Numbered from the stretch's first letter, positions 25,867-35,532 are shown. The stretch is 64,000 nucleotides of DNA from Mesorhizobium sp. INR15 (GCF_015500075.1 NZ_CP045496.1:4536001-4600000), one strand, 5' to 3'. Notes: generated by a model not told the origin, from the sequence alone. Numbers and translations: made by a program.

Positions 25867-27642
25867 ATGGTGATGATGGATCGATTGGCCGGACACATCC
25901 ACCCGGCGCTGGCGTTGCGTAGAGGGATTCAGCTGGCTGAAAAAGGCAAGCTCGCCAAAGCCTTTCCGTTGATGGCAATCGCTGCTCGTGCCGGCATTCC
26001 AGAAGCGGAATGCCGCGTCGCCCGCTTCTATCTGGAGGGATCGGGCGTCCCGCCAAGCCGATTGGAAGGAACGCGCTGGCTGCGGCGGGCTGCTGACCAT
26101 GGGAGCGCCGATGCGCAGGCTCTCCTTGCCGCGCTTTACACCGCCGGGCTGGCTGAACACGAGGACAACGCAGGAACCAGCAGTTCAGAAAGTCTGTTCA
26201 AGTCGCAATCTTCACGAAAGCCTGATTTCGAGGCGGCACTTCCGTTCGCTCAAAAAGCTGCGGCGGCCGGCTCAGCAACCGGGCAAGCCATACTTGGTTA
26301 TATTCTCAGCAAAGGCCCAACAGCCATGCGCGATCTCGATGCCGCGCACAGCTGGTACGAGAAATCCGCAGCGGCCAGTTGTCCGGAAGGGTGCCTTGGG
26401 CTCGCCCTGTCACTCGCCCGTCGCAGGCAACCGGAGCACAGAACGAGGATTGCCGAGGAGTTGCGGCGGGCAGCCGATGCAGGTCTGCCGACGGCGATCT
26501 ATCTTCTTGCGGTCCTCACCGAGCACGGAATGGGCGTGCCGGTCGATCGCGAGTCAGCTTTTGAGCTTTATCAGCTTGCTGCGGAAAAGGGCCTGGCCTC
26601 GGCCCAATTCAGGCTGGGGCTTTCTCTTATCGAGGGCAACTTGTCAGGTCAGGATCCCGCAGCTGGCGAGGCGTGGATGCGTCGCGCCGCACTGGCCGGA
26701 AATCCCGAGGCCGCCTATCGTATCGGCGAGCAATACGTAAAGCGTCCCCAGCCGGAGTATGCGGAGGCAGCGACCTGGTATCGACGCGCCGCGGACGCAG
26801 GCCACCACGCAGCTGCCCGCGCCTTGGCTTCGCTTTATCTTTCTGGGAATGGAGTGGCTCAGGATGCCGAGGAAGGAACCCGCTGGCTGCGCGTCGCCGC
26901 AAACAGTGGCAATCGTGAATCCCAGGTTGACCTCGCGAATCTTATTCTTGAGAACGCCGGCGATCTCAAAGATGGTGTAGATGTCGCCGAATGGTTTGAA
27001 GCGAACGCGTCGTCAGGGGAAGCAGTCGCTGCCTTCAATCTCGGACTTTGTTTTGCCGAGGGGGTCGGAGTGCGCAAGGACCAGGAACTGGCAGCGAAGT
27101 GGATGAGGCGCGCAGCCGAAGGCATGGCACAGGCGCAATATATGTATGCGCGCCTGCTTCAGGATGGACGCGGTGTGCCCGCTGACCAGAAGCAGGCAAG
27201 GCTTTGGTTTGAGCGGGCGGCCAACGCTGGAATGGGGGACGCGCAGGTGGCGCTTGCCGAAATGCTCTACAATGGGCGCGGTGGAGAGCGCTCGGCTCTA
27301 GCCGCGGCCCATCTTTTCAAGCAGGCTGCCGCCACCGGCCATGTTGGTGCGATGTTTGCAATCGGTGCTTTGTACGAGAACGGGCAGGGGCTTACTCTCG
27401 ATCGGAAGGCGGCGCAGAAATGGTTCGCGGCCGCTGCGGAGCGAGGTCACGGACACGCCCAATTCATGCTGGGCCGCTACCTCTCCAAAGGTGTTGCCGG
27501 TGAGTACGATCCAGTTGCCGGCCGTATTTGGCTCAAGCGGGCTGCCTCTCAGGGTATCGAGGAAGCAGCCGACTATCTTGCTGGTTTTCAAGACAGACGC
27601 GAAGGTTTAGGTCGCTCTAATGCGAGGGTTCCAAGGGGCTGA
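25867..27642 (+). CDS. Sel1-repeat (TPR-like) protein
   Basis: The 591-residue protein consists almost wholly of Sel1-like repeats. Examples are AALPFAQKAAAAGSATGQAILG, GVPVDRESAFELYQLAAEKG, GVGVRKDQELAAKWMRRAAEG and GVPADQKQARLWFERAANAG, about 12 to 14 repeats at 36-residue spacing. No signal peptide is obvious. Sel1 proteins act as scaffolds and in rhizobia can regulate exopolysaccharide production. GGGAG lies 6 bases before the ATG, and the gene follows the HlyD stop by one base, so it is the last gene of the collagen/T1SS operon. Its exact role is unknown. Confidence 0.85.
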   Translation: MVMMDRLAGHIHPALALRRGIQLAEKGKLAKAFPLMAIAARAGIPEAECRVARFYLEGSGVPPSRLEGTRWLRRAADHGSADAQALLAALYTAGLAEHEDNAGTSSSESLFKSQSSRKPDFEAALPFAQKAAAAGSATGQAILGYILSKGPTAMRDLDAAHSWYEKSAAASCPEGCLGLALSLARRRQPEHRTRIAEELRRAADAGLPTAIYLLAVLTEHGMGVPVDRESAFELYQLAAEKGLASAQFRLGLSLIEGNLSGQDPAAGEAWMRRAALAGNPEAAYRIGEQYVKRPQPEYAEAATWYRRAADAGHHAAARALASLYLSGNGVAQDAEEGTRWLRVAANSGNRESQVDLANLILENAGDLKDGVDVAEWFEANASSGEAVAAFNLGLCFAEGVGVRKDQELAAKWMRRAAEGMAQAQYMYARLLQDGRGVPADQKQARLWFERAANAGMGDAQVALAEMLYNGRGGERSALAAAHLFKQAAATGHVGAMFAIGALYENGQGLTLDRKAAQKWFAAAAERGHGHAQFMLGRYLSKGVAGEYDPVAGRIWLKRAASQGIEEAADYLAGFQDRREGLGRSNARVPRG

Positions 27643-27653
27643 GGCCCTGGCGC

Positions 27654-28373
27654 TCAACTCTTGATGTATTCGCCGTCGAATCCAGCGAACTTCGTCAGGC
27701 CCCGAGAATCGAGCAGGCGGACATGGCCCTGGCGGAATTCGATAAACTTCCGCTCGCGAAGTTCCCGCAACATTCGATTAACATGGATCGGAGTAAGGCC
27801 AAGGGCGTCAGCCAGGTCATATTGGGTGAGCGGGCAGTCGAAGCCGTTGCGGTCAACTGCACCTACTCGTTGCAGACGCGCTGTCAGCTCGAGCAGCAAA
27901 TGTGCTGTCCGCTCCAACGCGTTGCGTCGTCCTACGTTGGCAAGGTGCTGAGCTGTAACTGCCCCGTTGCGCAAGAGGGCTCCAACGATGAACGAGAACA
28001 GATGAGGCGATTTCATAGCAGCAAGCGTCAATGTCTTGGTGGGTGCCACCAGCAAGGAAAGTTCAGTTTGAGCTACGAAGGTCCCAATAGAGCCGCTTTC
28101 AGGTGCCTGAGAAAGAACGACATCTCCAGTCAGGGCAAAATCGAGAATTTGTCGCTGCCCGTCTGGAAGCTCATGGGAGATGCACCCCCAACCCGACTCG
28201 ACGATGTAAACACGATCGCTGTCGTCACCTTGGCTGAAGATTACCGCGTCAGCTGGATATCGCTTCGCGGTGAAGCCGAGAGTCTTGATCAGAGCGGCGT
28301 CATCATCGTTGAGTCCAACATATGACGAACGGTGCTCATCTCCTTTCGAAAAAGAACGTGAAGCCTGTGCCAT
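27654..28373 (-). CDS. Crp/Fnr-family transcriptional regulator
   Basis: The protein is about 239 residues. The cyclic-nucleotide-binding-type beta roll is seen as VIFSQGDDSDRVYIVESGW and GQRQILDFALTGDVV, and a C-terminal winged helix-turn-helix as LTQYDLADALGLTPIHVNRMLRELR. There is no N-terminal Cys cluster, so it should not carry an Fnr-type iron-sulphur centre. I prefer ATG 28373 because AGGGGG lies 6 bases upstream; GTG 28379 is also possible. It converges on the Sel1 gene with an 11-bp gap. Targets could include the flanking EPS or collagen genes, but this is not shown. Confidence 0.85.
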   Translation of the reverse strand: MAQASRSFSKGDEHRSSYVGLNDDDAALIKTLGFTAKRYPADAVIFSQGDDSDRVYIVESGWGCISHELPDGQRQILDFALTGDVVLSQAPESGSIGTFVAQTELSLLVAPTKTLTLAAMKSPHLFSFIVGALLRNGAVTAQHLANVGRRNALERTAHLLLELTARLQRVGAVDRNGFDCPLTQYDLADALGLTPIHVNRMLRELRERKFIEFRQGHVRLLDSRGLTKFAGFDGEYIKS

Positions 28374-28552
28374 ATGCACCCCCTACCCAATTCCATATGT
28401 ACCCTCCTGACGCTCATCACGTATACTAAATTTTATGTAATGATCCTTGTTCCAGACCTCGCCAAAAGAAGGTGTCACGCCATCAAGTTCCTGTCGAAAC
28501 CTGGATCGGAATAGCACACGGTTCAATTGATGCCGCCTAGAGCTGGTATCAG

Positions 28553-28834
28553 CTATGACTTACTTCTCTTAAAATTCTCCCTCATTGACTCAACTATCTC
28601 ACTGGCAACGAGACAGCTCCGATTATCCGCCTGGTCGGCGGCGTTGCGCAACGTCAGCGACGCGTCCCTCAGCAGTCCCCTGATCTCCGACGGCGACAAC
28701 AACTCCGATGCCTCAAGTTCCAAGAGGACCGATTCACTCACATGCAGCGCAGCAAGCGCAACTGCCCTGGGCCTTGTTGCAAGCAGCTTCAGGAGATCAC
28801 CGCTGCGCCTGTCTCGCGATTTCTTTTTTGCCAT
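28553..28834 (-). CDS. Small hypothetical protein
   Basis: The product is 93 residues from ATG 28834 (MAKKKSRDRRSGDLLKLL). GAAGG lies 5 bases upstream; the frame extends to 28858. The protein is charged and helical (SVLLELEASELLSPSEIRGL) with no membrane segment or known motif. It is isolated between the Crp/Fnr gene and the GDP-mannose gene. Ordinary amino-acid composition and a ribosome site make it likely to be real, but I assign no function. Confidence 0.5.
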   Translation of the reverse strand: MAKKKSRDRRSGDLLKLLATRPRAVALAALHVSESVLLELEASELLSPSEIRGLLRDASLTLRNAADQADNRSCLVASEIVESMRENFKRSKS

Positions 28835-29096
28835 CGTCGCCTTCAGCTGCCCGGACAAAAGTTTCTAATTCCAACGTCTCGCGAGTTGCGCACCCAGGAA
28901 CCGAGAAGCAGGTCGGCACTCTCATTTTGGCGTGGCTTCCGCTTGACGGTACCGCAGTTTGCAGTGGTGACACAGAGGCGGGAAGATACCGAATTAGCGG
29001 TAGCCTGCATCCCACGGCATCACAGGGAAAACGGTAAGAAAAATCCTGTTTGGAAAAGGATCTGCCGCGTTATGACGCGATGAACGGTCGCCATCT

Positions 29097-31397
29097 TTAG
29101 CCATAACTTTGCTTCGCAACAGGGCTGTCCGCTTTCAGAGACGGTACCGGAAACGCCTCAACCTGTCCCTCGGTCTTGTCGAGATATTGCATCAACGCTG
29201 TCACCAAATGATAGAAGATGCTGGCAGGAACCTCCGCCGCCAGCGACCGACCGCGCTCGTCAATCCTGTCCATCCACAAGCCAAGCGGTGCGGGATCGAT
29301 ATGCCATCTGAAAAGTCGCGCGACACGAGCTTCGATCTCGGGCTTCAGATCGGGCCCGCCAATGTCGTCCAACGCAATCGCTGCCTTTATTGCTTCGCAT
29401 TGAGGCCAGCTGCGGGAGAGCCTGTCGAGGGGCATCCCTTGTCGCGAAACGGCCGCATAGGCCAGTCCCGTGGCTCGATTCATTCCGCTGGCGACCGCCG
29501 ACGAATAGAGTTTTCTCGCATAGGCAGCCAGGTCTTTCTGCCCACTTGCCCTCGCGAACTCGACGAGCAGAGAGGCCCATTCGAAATGGTGCCCCGGTTC
29601 GGTCCACTGTCCTTTGTCTCCGGGCAACGGCAGCCAGTCGGCATTGAAAAATTCGCCGAGCGTCCAACTTTCCTGGTCGAAGAAATGGCTGCGGAATAGA
29701 TCGATGACGCGAGCCGCTCGACGCAGGTATACGCGATCGCCGGTTGCGGCATACCAGGCGAGGAAAGATTCAAGCATGTGCATGTGTGGGTTGGAGGACC
29801 GAGCCCCGTTCCAGCCAGGTGTCTCGAGGAAGCCATTCAGGCTCCCGTCCTCCAGATGAGAGTCGATGAAATGAAAGGTCTCCTGTGCAAGCTGCAGGGC
29901 AGGTTGGTGGCCGCATCGATAGGCGTGAGCAAGTGCGAGGAGCACGCATGAATGATCGTAGGCATCCTCCGCCGGATCGGCCACGCTTCCATTGCAATTT
30001 AAGGTGCGTACCCAGCCTCCTCGATCGGTGCGGCCGTATTTTGCGATGAAGTCGATCCCGTGCTCGATGAGCTTGTCAGCGGCCCCGGTCCAGCCACGTT
30101 CCTTGGCCACAGCGAACGCGTAGATCTGGCGTGCCATCGTCCGCATCCGCTTGGGTTTGCCCAATGGCCTCGCATCGAAACCGAGTGCTTCGTGGAAGCC
30201 GCCATGCACGTTGTCGACCCCTGCGTGTGACCAAAGCGGAAGGGTCTCGTTGAAGAGCCAGTGCTCGACACGCTTGCGCCACGACCCGCTGACAATGACC
30301 CGGTCTTCTGACGCTGTCAGTTTCGTCTCGAGGCGCCCGCTCCTCTCGAGTTGCTCGACGACCTTCTTCACATTCTGACTCTGGCTGACCGGCGCGACGA
30401 ATATTGCGTCGGGCGTTGCTACCACCGCCACATCCTTCATTCCTATGACGGTGAGTAGCCGACCTTGACTTCTGAGATAGGAGCTGTCGCAGTCCATGGC
30501 GACGACGTCGCCCATTATCACGTTGCCGTTGCCGTCCACGGGGCTTGCCTCCAGCAACGATTGCCAAGATCCAAGGTCGTTCCAGCGGAAGGAAGCCGTC
30601 ACCATCGCGATGCCCTGCGCGCGTTCCATGACGGCATAGTCGATAGATGTGGAGGGAACAGCCGAGTAGAAACCTTGTGGCAGGTACAGACCCGAGACGT
30701 CCACCTTGGCAGTCCTGAAGGCGCGTTCCGCAGTTTCCCATATCTGCGGCTGAAACTCGACCAAAGCTCTTTGCATTGTGTCGGCGCGAAACAGGAAGAT
30801 GCCAGCATTCCAGTAGAACCTTCCCGACGACAAATATCTTTGCGCCGTCTCGATGTTCGGCTTTTCGACAAAGCGTGAGACCGCGGCCGCGCCGTCACCA
30901 TTGGCGGCAACCTCAATGTATCCATATCCAGTCTCTGGATGAGTGGGCTTAATGCCGAACACGACGATGCTTCCCGCGTCGGCGGCAGGCATGCCCGCTT
31001 CAACGGTCTCCCAGAACTGCGTCTCGGTCGATATTTCGTGGTCGGAGGGTACCACGAGCACGAGCGCATCCTTGCCGTGCTCCGAAATCGTCTGCAGTGT
31101 CGCGATGGCGACAGCTGCAGCGGTGTTGCGGCCCAAGGGTTCGAAAATTGGCTTTCCGCCGTTCAGTCCGAGCGGCGTTATGTCCGAGATGACGCGTTCG
31201 GCATGACGTTCGGACGCGATTAGATAGATCGGCGTTTCGCTGTCCGGCCACGCCCTCAGGCGTCGAACAGTCTTCGCCAGCATGGAGCCATCCCCCGACA
31301 GGTCGTGGAATTGCTTTGGATTGTCTTCGCGCGACAGCGGCCATAGCCGCGACCCTACCCCCCCGCTCATCACAAAACTTACGATCCGGTGTGCCAT
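29097..31397 (-). CDS. Mannose-1-phosphate guanylyltransferase fused to an AGE-family isomerase
   Basis: The protein has 766 residues. Residues 1-350 are a GDP-mannose pyrophosphorylase with FVMSGGVGSRLWPLSRED-NPKQF (nucleotide-binding signature), LVVPSDHEI and RFVEKPNIETA. Residues 385-745 are an N-acylglucosamine 2-epimerase/mannose-6-phosphate isomerase-type (alpha/alpha)6 barrel, with VHGGFHEALGFD and RMRTMARQIYAFAVAKERG. Usual ManC/AlgA fusions carry a cupin isomerase instead. Together with the phosphomannomutase 12 bp upstream it could convert fructose-6-P to GDP-mannose. Isomerase specificity is inferred from fusion and context. Confidence 0.88.
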   Translation of the reverse strand: MAHRIVSFVMSGGVGSRLWPLSREDNPKQFHDLSGDGSMLAKTVRRLRAWPDSETPIYLIASERHAERVISDITPLGLNGGKPIFEPLGRNTAAAVAIATLQTISEHGKDALVLVVPSDHEISTETQFWETVEAGMPAADAGSIVVFGIKPTHPETGYGYIEVAANGDGAAAVSRFVEKPNIETAQRYLSSGRFYWNAGIFLFRADTMQRALVEFQPQIWETAERAFRTAKVDVSGLYLPQGFYSAVPSTSIDYAVMERAQGIAMVTASFRWNDLGSWQSLLEASPVDGNGNVIMGDVVAMDCDSSYLRSQGRLLTVIGMKDVAVVATPDAIFVAPVSQSQNVKKVVEQLERSGRLETKLTASEDRVIVSGSWRKRVEHWLFNETLPLWSHAGVDNVHGGFHEALGFDARPLGKPKRMRTMARQIYAFAVAKERGWTGAADKLIEHGIDFIAKYGRTDRGGWVRTLNCNGSVADPAEDAYDHSCVLLALAHAYRCGHQPALQLAQETFHFIDSHLEDGSLNGFLETPGWNGARSSNPHMHMLESFLAWYAATGDRVYLRRAARVIDLFRSHFFDQESWTLGEFFNADWLPLPGDKGQWTEPGHHFEWASLLVEFARASGQKDLAAYARKLYSSAVASGMNRATGLAYAAVSRQGMPLDRLSRSWPQCEAIKAAIALDDIGGPDLKPEIEARVARLFRWHIDPAPLGLWMDRIDERGRSLAAEVPASIFYHLVTALMQYLDKTEGQVEAFPVPSLKADSPVAKQSYG

Positions 31398-31409
31398 GCT
31401 TCAGTCCTC

Positions 31410-32930
31410 TCAGAATGTCTGGTTGTAGGCCCCGACCTCTGGATTGCGGCGCAGGACGGTGTCGATTGCCTCAAACATCTGCCGACGTCGCTCCGACGAG
31501 ACGGGGCTTTCGACGACGACAACAATTTCGGGCTTGTTTGACGAAGCTCTGACCAGACCCCAGGTGCCGTCTTGAGCCACGACACGCACCCCATTGACGG
31601 TAATCAGGTCAGCCAGCGGCTGACCGGCAAAGTCGGTCCCATCCCCCTTCATTTTCATGAAGTCGCTGACGACCTTGTCGACAACGCTGTATTTGACTTC
31701 ATCGCGACATTGGGGCGACATCGTTGGGGTGCCAAAGGTTACGGGCAGGGCGCGATAGAGTTCGGCCAGCGTCCTTTCCGGATTGCGATCAAGCATCTCG
31801 CAGACGGCGATCGCGGTGATGAGGCCATCGTCATAGCCACGGCCGATCGGCGGGTTGAAGAAGAAGTGCCCCGACTTTTCGAAGCCGGCGATTGCGCCAA
31901 GCTCGGCAACCCGTCGCTTGATGTAGGAATGTCCCGTTTTCCAATAGTCCGTCCGCGCACCGTTTTGCGCGAGAACGGGATCTGTCAGGAAAAGCCCGGT
32001 CGATTTGACGTCCACGACGAAGGTGGATTGTGGATGTTGGCTTGAGATGTCGCGCGCCAGCATGACGCCGACCTTGTCAGCGAAGATCTCGGTCCCCTCA
32101 TTGTCCACCACGCCGCAGCGGTCGCCGTCGCCGTCGAACCCGAGCCCCAGATCGGCGCCGGTCTCCAGAACCTTGTCGCGGATCGCATGCAGCATCTGCA
32201 TGTCTTCGGGATTCGGGTTATAGCGCGGAAAAGTGTGATCAAGCTCTACGTCGAGCGGGATCACGTCACAGCCAACAATCTCCAGCACCTGCGGCGCAAA
32301 TGCGCCAGCAGTCCCGTTGCCGCAGGCAACGACGACGCGCGGCTTGCGTCGAACGCTCTTTCCGGCAGTCAAGTCTTCGATGTATCTCTCACGGACGTCG
32401 GAAACGAATTCATAGCTACCACCCCCTGTAAGATCGAAGTCGCCATTCAGCACGAGCGCCTTCAGCGCTGTCATCTGGTCAGGGCCGAATGTGAGCGGTC
32501 TTTGCGCGCCCATCTTCACTCCAGTCCACCCGTTCTCATTGTGAGAGGCCGTTACCATGGCAACAGACGGAGTGTTGAGTGCGAACTGGGCGAAATAGGC
32601 GGTCGGGGACAGCGCCAAGCCTATATCCTTGACACGTGCGCCAGCTGCCATCAGGCCTGAGACCAGCGCCAATTTTATGGACATGGAATAGCTGCGAAAG
32701 TCGTGACCGGTAATGATTTCCGGACCGACTCCCATTCGGCGGATTAGAGTGCCAAGACCCATTCCCAGCGCTTGGGCGCCCATCAAATTGAGCTCGGGCT
32801 CCTTCTCCGAGCCGGGACAGCCGAACCACCAGCGCGCATCATACTCCCGGAAGCCAGTGGCTTTGATGAGAGCATTGTTCTCGAACGCGAATGTGTTCGG
32901 CCTGGCTTGTTCGACTATTTTTAGGGTCAC
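31410..32930 (-). CDS. Phosphomannomutase/phosphoglucomutase
   Basis: The 506-residue alpha-D-phosphohexomutase has the phosphoserine loop MVTASHNENGWTGVKMG, the magnesium loop LGFDGDGDRCGVV and the sugar-specificity region GFEKSGHFFFN. The phosphate-binding end is RASSNKPEIVVVVES. It interconverts mannose-6-P and mannose-1-P, and possibly the glucose phosphates, feeding the downstream GDP-mannose enzyme at 29097-31397. The two genes form one unit. At 506 residues it is slightly longer than the common 450-470. Confidence 0.9.
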   Translation of the reverse strand: MTLKIVEQARPNTFAFENNALIKATGFREYDARWWFGCPGSEKEPELNLMGAQALGMGLGTLIRRMGVGPEIITGHDFRSYSMSIKLALVSGLMAAGARVKDIGLALSPTAYFAQFALNTPSVAMVTASHNENGWTGVKMGAQRPLTFGPDQMTALKALVLNGDFDLTGGGSYEFVSDVRERYIEDLTAGKSVRRKPRVVVACGNGTAGAFAPQVLEIVGCDVIPLDVELDHTFPRYNPNPEDMQMLHAIRDKVLETGADLGLGFDGDGDRCGVVDNEGTEIFADKVGVMLARDISSQHPQSTFVVDVKSTGLFLTDPVLAQNGARTDYWKTGHSYIKRRVAELGAIAGFEKSGHFFFNPPIGRGYDDGLITAIAVCEMLDRNPERTLAELYRALPVTFGTPTMSPQCRDEVKYSVVDKVVSDFMKMKGDGTDFAGQPLADLITVNGVRVVAQDGTWGLVRASSNKPEIVVVVESPVSSERRRQMFEAIDTVLRRNPEVGAYNQTF

Positions 32931-33651
32931 GGCTAGCGCTCCGTAATTGCACCAACATTCCTAGCATCTCGACGAGCCACAGCCCCTTCATGAATTTGGG
33001 TGGCACTACCCCCCGGTTCGTGCCGCATCATCCAATAGGTGGTGCCGATCGATGATCGAAAGGATGTCTCGTCTGGGTATGGCGGTTGAGTATCGTGGCA
33101 AGTCGGTCCGCATCGGACGCTAACCTCAATTGTGGCTGTGCCGTGCCGCTGACACCATTCAGATTGTCTTGTCCGAAAAACGTCGATCATAGGCGATTCC
33201 GAGCTTTGGCACGTGCGCTCGACGGCATTCAACCAGAGATCGAAAGGGAATGTGAGCGACTTCGCCAGGCTCGGAATCGGCTGACAGATTGTGCCGCATT
33301 CTCCCTAGAGGCGACGGAAAACGGGGATCAGAGCCCAGGCATGTCAGACAAGTTGGATATTCTCGCCCAGGACCTGGCGGCCAACCGAGCACGACAGTTG
33401 CTGCTGGAACAGCAGAAGTCATTTCTAGCTAGGGTAAGGGCAGGTCTGCCGCGCGTTCTTCATTCTCACAGGGTGTAGCTCTACGCCAATTGGTGGCGTT
33501 TACGTTCCCCTGCGTCCGCGTAGACTTTATTGCAAAAGTACGGGGATCGCGGGCCTCGGCTTTTATGAGAACATCGGGCGGACGCCATGAGGCTCCTGGT
33601 CAGGGCGGCGTGCACGAAGGACTCTCCCTTCATGCCCGCCGGAGACTTTGA
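32931..33651. other. Divergent intergenic region with one doubtful small frame
   Basis: About 720 bp between the mutase gene (minus) and the co-polymerase gene (plus). Apart from the doubtful frame at 33086-33478 I see no feature. Promoters for both EPS units are expected here. Confidence 0.45.
33086..33478 (+). CDS. Doubtful small hypothetical protein
   Basis: Up to 130 residues. The second half (ALDGIQPEIERECERLRQAR, MSDKLDILAQDLAANRARQ) has the helical, charged look of a real protein, while the first 35 residues do not. A shorter product starting at 33341 (MSDKLDILAQ) is possible. I recognise no family and no strong ribosome site. Confidence 0.3.
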   Translation: MSIVASRSASDANLNCGCAVPLTPFRLSCPKNVDHRRFRALARALDGIQPEIERECERLRQARNRLTDCAAFSLEATENGDQSPGMSDKLDILAQDLAANRARQLLLEQQKSFLARVRAGLPRVLHSHRV

Positions 33652-35532
33652 ATGAACCGCTTGTTCGCCAACCAATGGCCCTTGGCAACCAATCAGCAGG
33701 CCGGTGCCGGACAGGAATTCATCGGTCTCTCGGACATAACCGGGTTTCTGAGACATTATGTCGGAACAATTACGGCCTGCCTTGCCGCAGCCCTGTTGGT
33801 CGCATGGTTTTACAATTCGACCACCGATCCGGTTTTTACGGCCAGTGCGCGGATATTGATCGAGCCTAAACTGCCGCAACATTTGCAGGAGGGTGGTGAG
33901 GTAAATCTGTCGTTGGACACCGCACAAATAGAGAGTCAAATTGCGGTACTGCAATCCGAGAAGATCGCCTCGATGGTAATCGGCCAATTAAATCTGATTG
34001 AAGATGCGAGTTTCAATCGCCCTGAGACGCCGATATTGCAGGATAGATTCAGGACGATCAAAGATATAATGATACAAGCCTTGGGACTTCAGAGAAACGC
34101 CCGGTTAAACGCGCTCTGGGGGCATATCGGTTTAGGTGCCCCGGAGTCGACCGCGAGGCTGAACGATTACCAGAAGTCCCGTCTCAGCATGCTGATCTTC
34201 CTCAATGGGCTCGATGTGCGAAGGGTAGGTGTCTCCTACGCGATAGACATATCCTTCACCTCCGCCGATCCCGAAGGCGCCGCCAAGATTGCGAACGCAA
34301 CGGCTGACGCCTTTGTGCATGAACAGATCGACACTAAGGCCGATTCGGCAAGAGAAGGTGGCGCATGGTTGGAGAAACGCCTTCAGCAACTGCGCACCCA
34401 AATGAACAAGGCGATGGCCAGAGCACAGGCGTTCCGCTCTCGACACGATTACAGCGTGGGCGGTGGTCCAAGTGACGGTGACGGCGTTAATTCCGAACCT
34501 ACTCTTGAAGAACTCGAGGTTACGGCTGACACCTATCAAAAAATGTATGAGAGCTTCCTTCAGGCTTATACCAACTCGGTAAGCCAGCAATCCTACCCCG
34601 TTGCAGATGCAAGAGTAATCACTGCTGCGACACCGCCGCTTTTGCCAAGCGCGCCAAAACCGAAGCTGGTGTTGGCCTTCGCTGGCGTCGCAGGCTTCAT
34701 TCTCGGCATTGGCCTTTCCTTCGCGCGGCATTCGTTCGACTGGACCATACGGTCGCCACGTCATATCCGCGATAATCTGGGAATAGAGTGCGTCGGAGAA
34801 CTGGCGCCCACGAGCAAGCGCAGGGAGTTCGGAAGCGTCGACGAGGTGACCAGGCATCCGTGGTCGCGATACAGCCAGAGTCTGAGGAAAGCGCGAACCG
34901 AAATCAGCTTGGCGGAAACGAACCACCCGGTGAAGTTCCTTGGACTGACTGCTGTTTCGAACAACAATCAGAAGAGTTCCGTCGTCAGCAATCTCGCCAC
35001 TCTATATTCGATGTCCGGTCTAAAGACGTTGGTGATCGACGCTGATGTTCGCAGATCGACGATGACCACACGACTGCTCGGGGGTTCGGACGTCCGGGGG
35101 AAAGAGTGCCAGGATTCCGTTCGGCTCAATATCATCCGCGCTCCGGGGCGGCGGTTCGACTTTCTTTCGAGTTCCGTGGTGGATGCAAAGAACCTGCTCA
35201 TGCCAAAGAACATGCAGGCCTTCCTCTCTGAAGTTTGTGTTGACGATGCGACCGGCTACGAGCTGGCTGCTTATGATATCATCATCGTTGACCTGCCAAC
35301 GTTTGAATCCGGGGCGGATGACCTAACCGTTGGATCCGTGCTCGACGGTGTCGTGGTCGTTGCGGAGTGGGGAAAGACGCACGTCGACACGCTGCGGGAA
35401 CTCGTAAGAACACTCCAAGCCGCCAGGACACCGATACTTGGCGCGCTTCTCACCAAGGCGCGGGCAATGACGTCCAAGCATCGTCGGGTTGCGGCCAAGC
35501 GCAGCGCTTTCGGAAGTCGGCAAAGCGTGTAG
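33652..35532 (+). CDS. Wzz/ExoP-type polysaccharide co-polymerase with degenerate BY-kinase domain
   Basis: The protein has 626 residues. The N-terminal Wzz domain is flanked by two membrane helices (about 45-65 and 340-360: LVLAFAGVAGFILGIGLSFA), with coiled coil between. The C-terminal domain (about 425-610) has the fold of BY-kinases: Walker A-prime TLVIDADVRRSTMT and Walker B-like YDIIIVDLP. The Walker A loop reads SNNNQKSSV where GEGKST-like sequence is expected, and no Tyr cluster ends the protein. It likely controls EPS chain length without normal kinase cycling. GGAG precedes the ATG. Confidence 0.85.
   Translation: MNRLFANQWPLATNQQAGAGQEFIGLSDITGFLRHYVGTITACLAAALLVAWFYNSTTDPVFTASARILIEPKLPQHLQEGGEVNLSLDTAQIESQIAVLQSEKIASMVIGQLNLIEDASFNRPETPILQDRFRTIKDIMIQALGLQRNARLNALWGHIGLGAPESTARLNDYQKSRLSMLIFLNGLDVRRVGVSYAIDISFTSADPEGAAKIANATADAFVHEQIDTKADSAREGGAWLEKRLQQLRTQMNKAMARAQAFRSRHDYSVGGGPSDGDGVNSEPTLEELEVTADTYQKMYESFLQAYTNSVSQQSYPVADARVITAATPPLLPSAPKPKLVLAFAGVAGFILGIGLSFARHSFDWTIRSPRHIRDNLGIECVGELAPTSKRREFGSVDEVTRHPWSRYSQSLRKARTEISLAETNHPVKFLGLTAVSNNNQKSSVVSNLATLYSMSGLKTLVIDADVRRSTMTTRLLGGSDVRGKECQDSVRLNIIRAPGRRFDFLSSSVVDAKNLLMPKNMQAFLSEVCVDDATGYELAAYDIIIVDLPTFESGADDLTVGSVLDGVVVVAEWGKTHVDTLRELVRTLQAARTPILGALLTKARAMTSKHRRVAAKRSAFGSRQSV

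Noticed and set aside
28740..29083. Plus-strand frames of about 110 codons between the small protein and GDP-mannose genes
   Set aside because: They overlap the better-supported minus-strand gene and show no ribosome site or domain.
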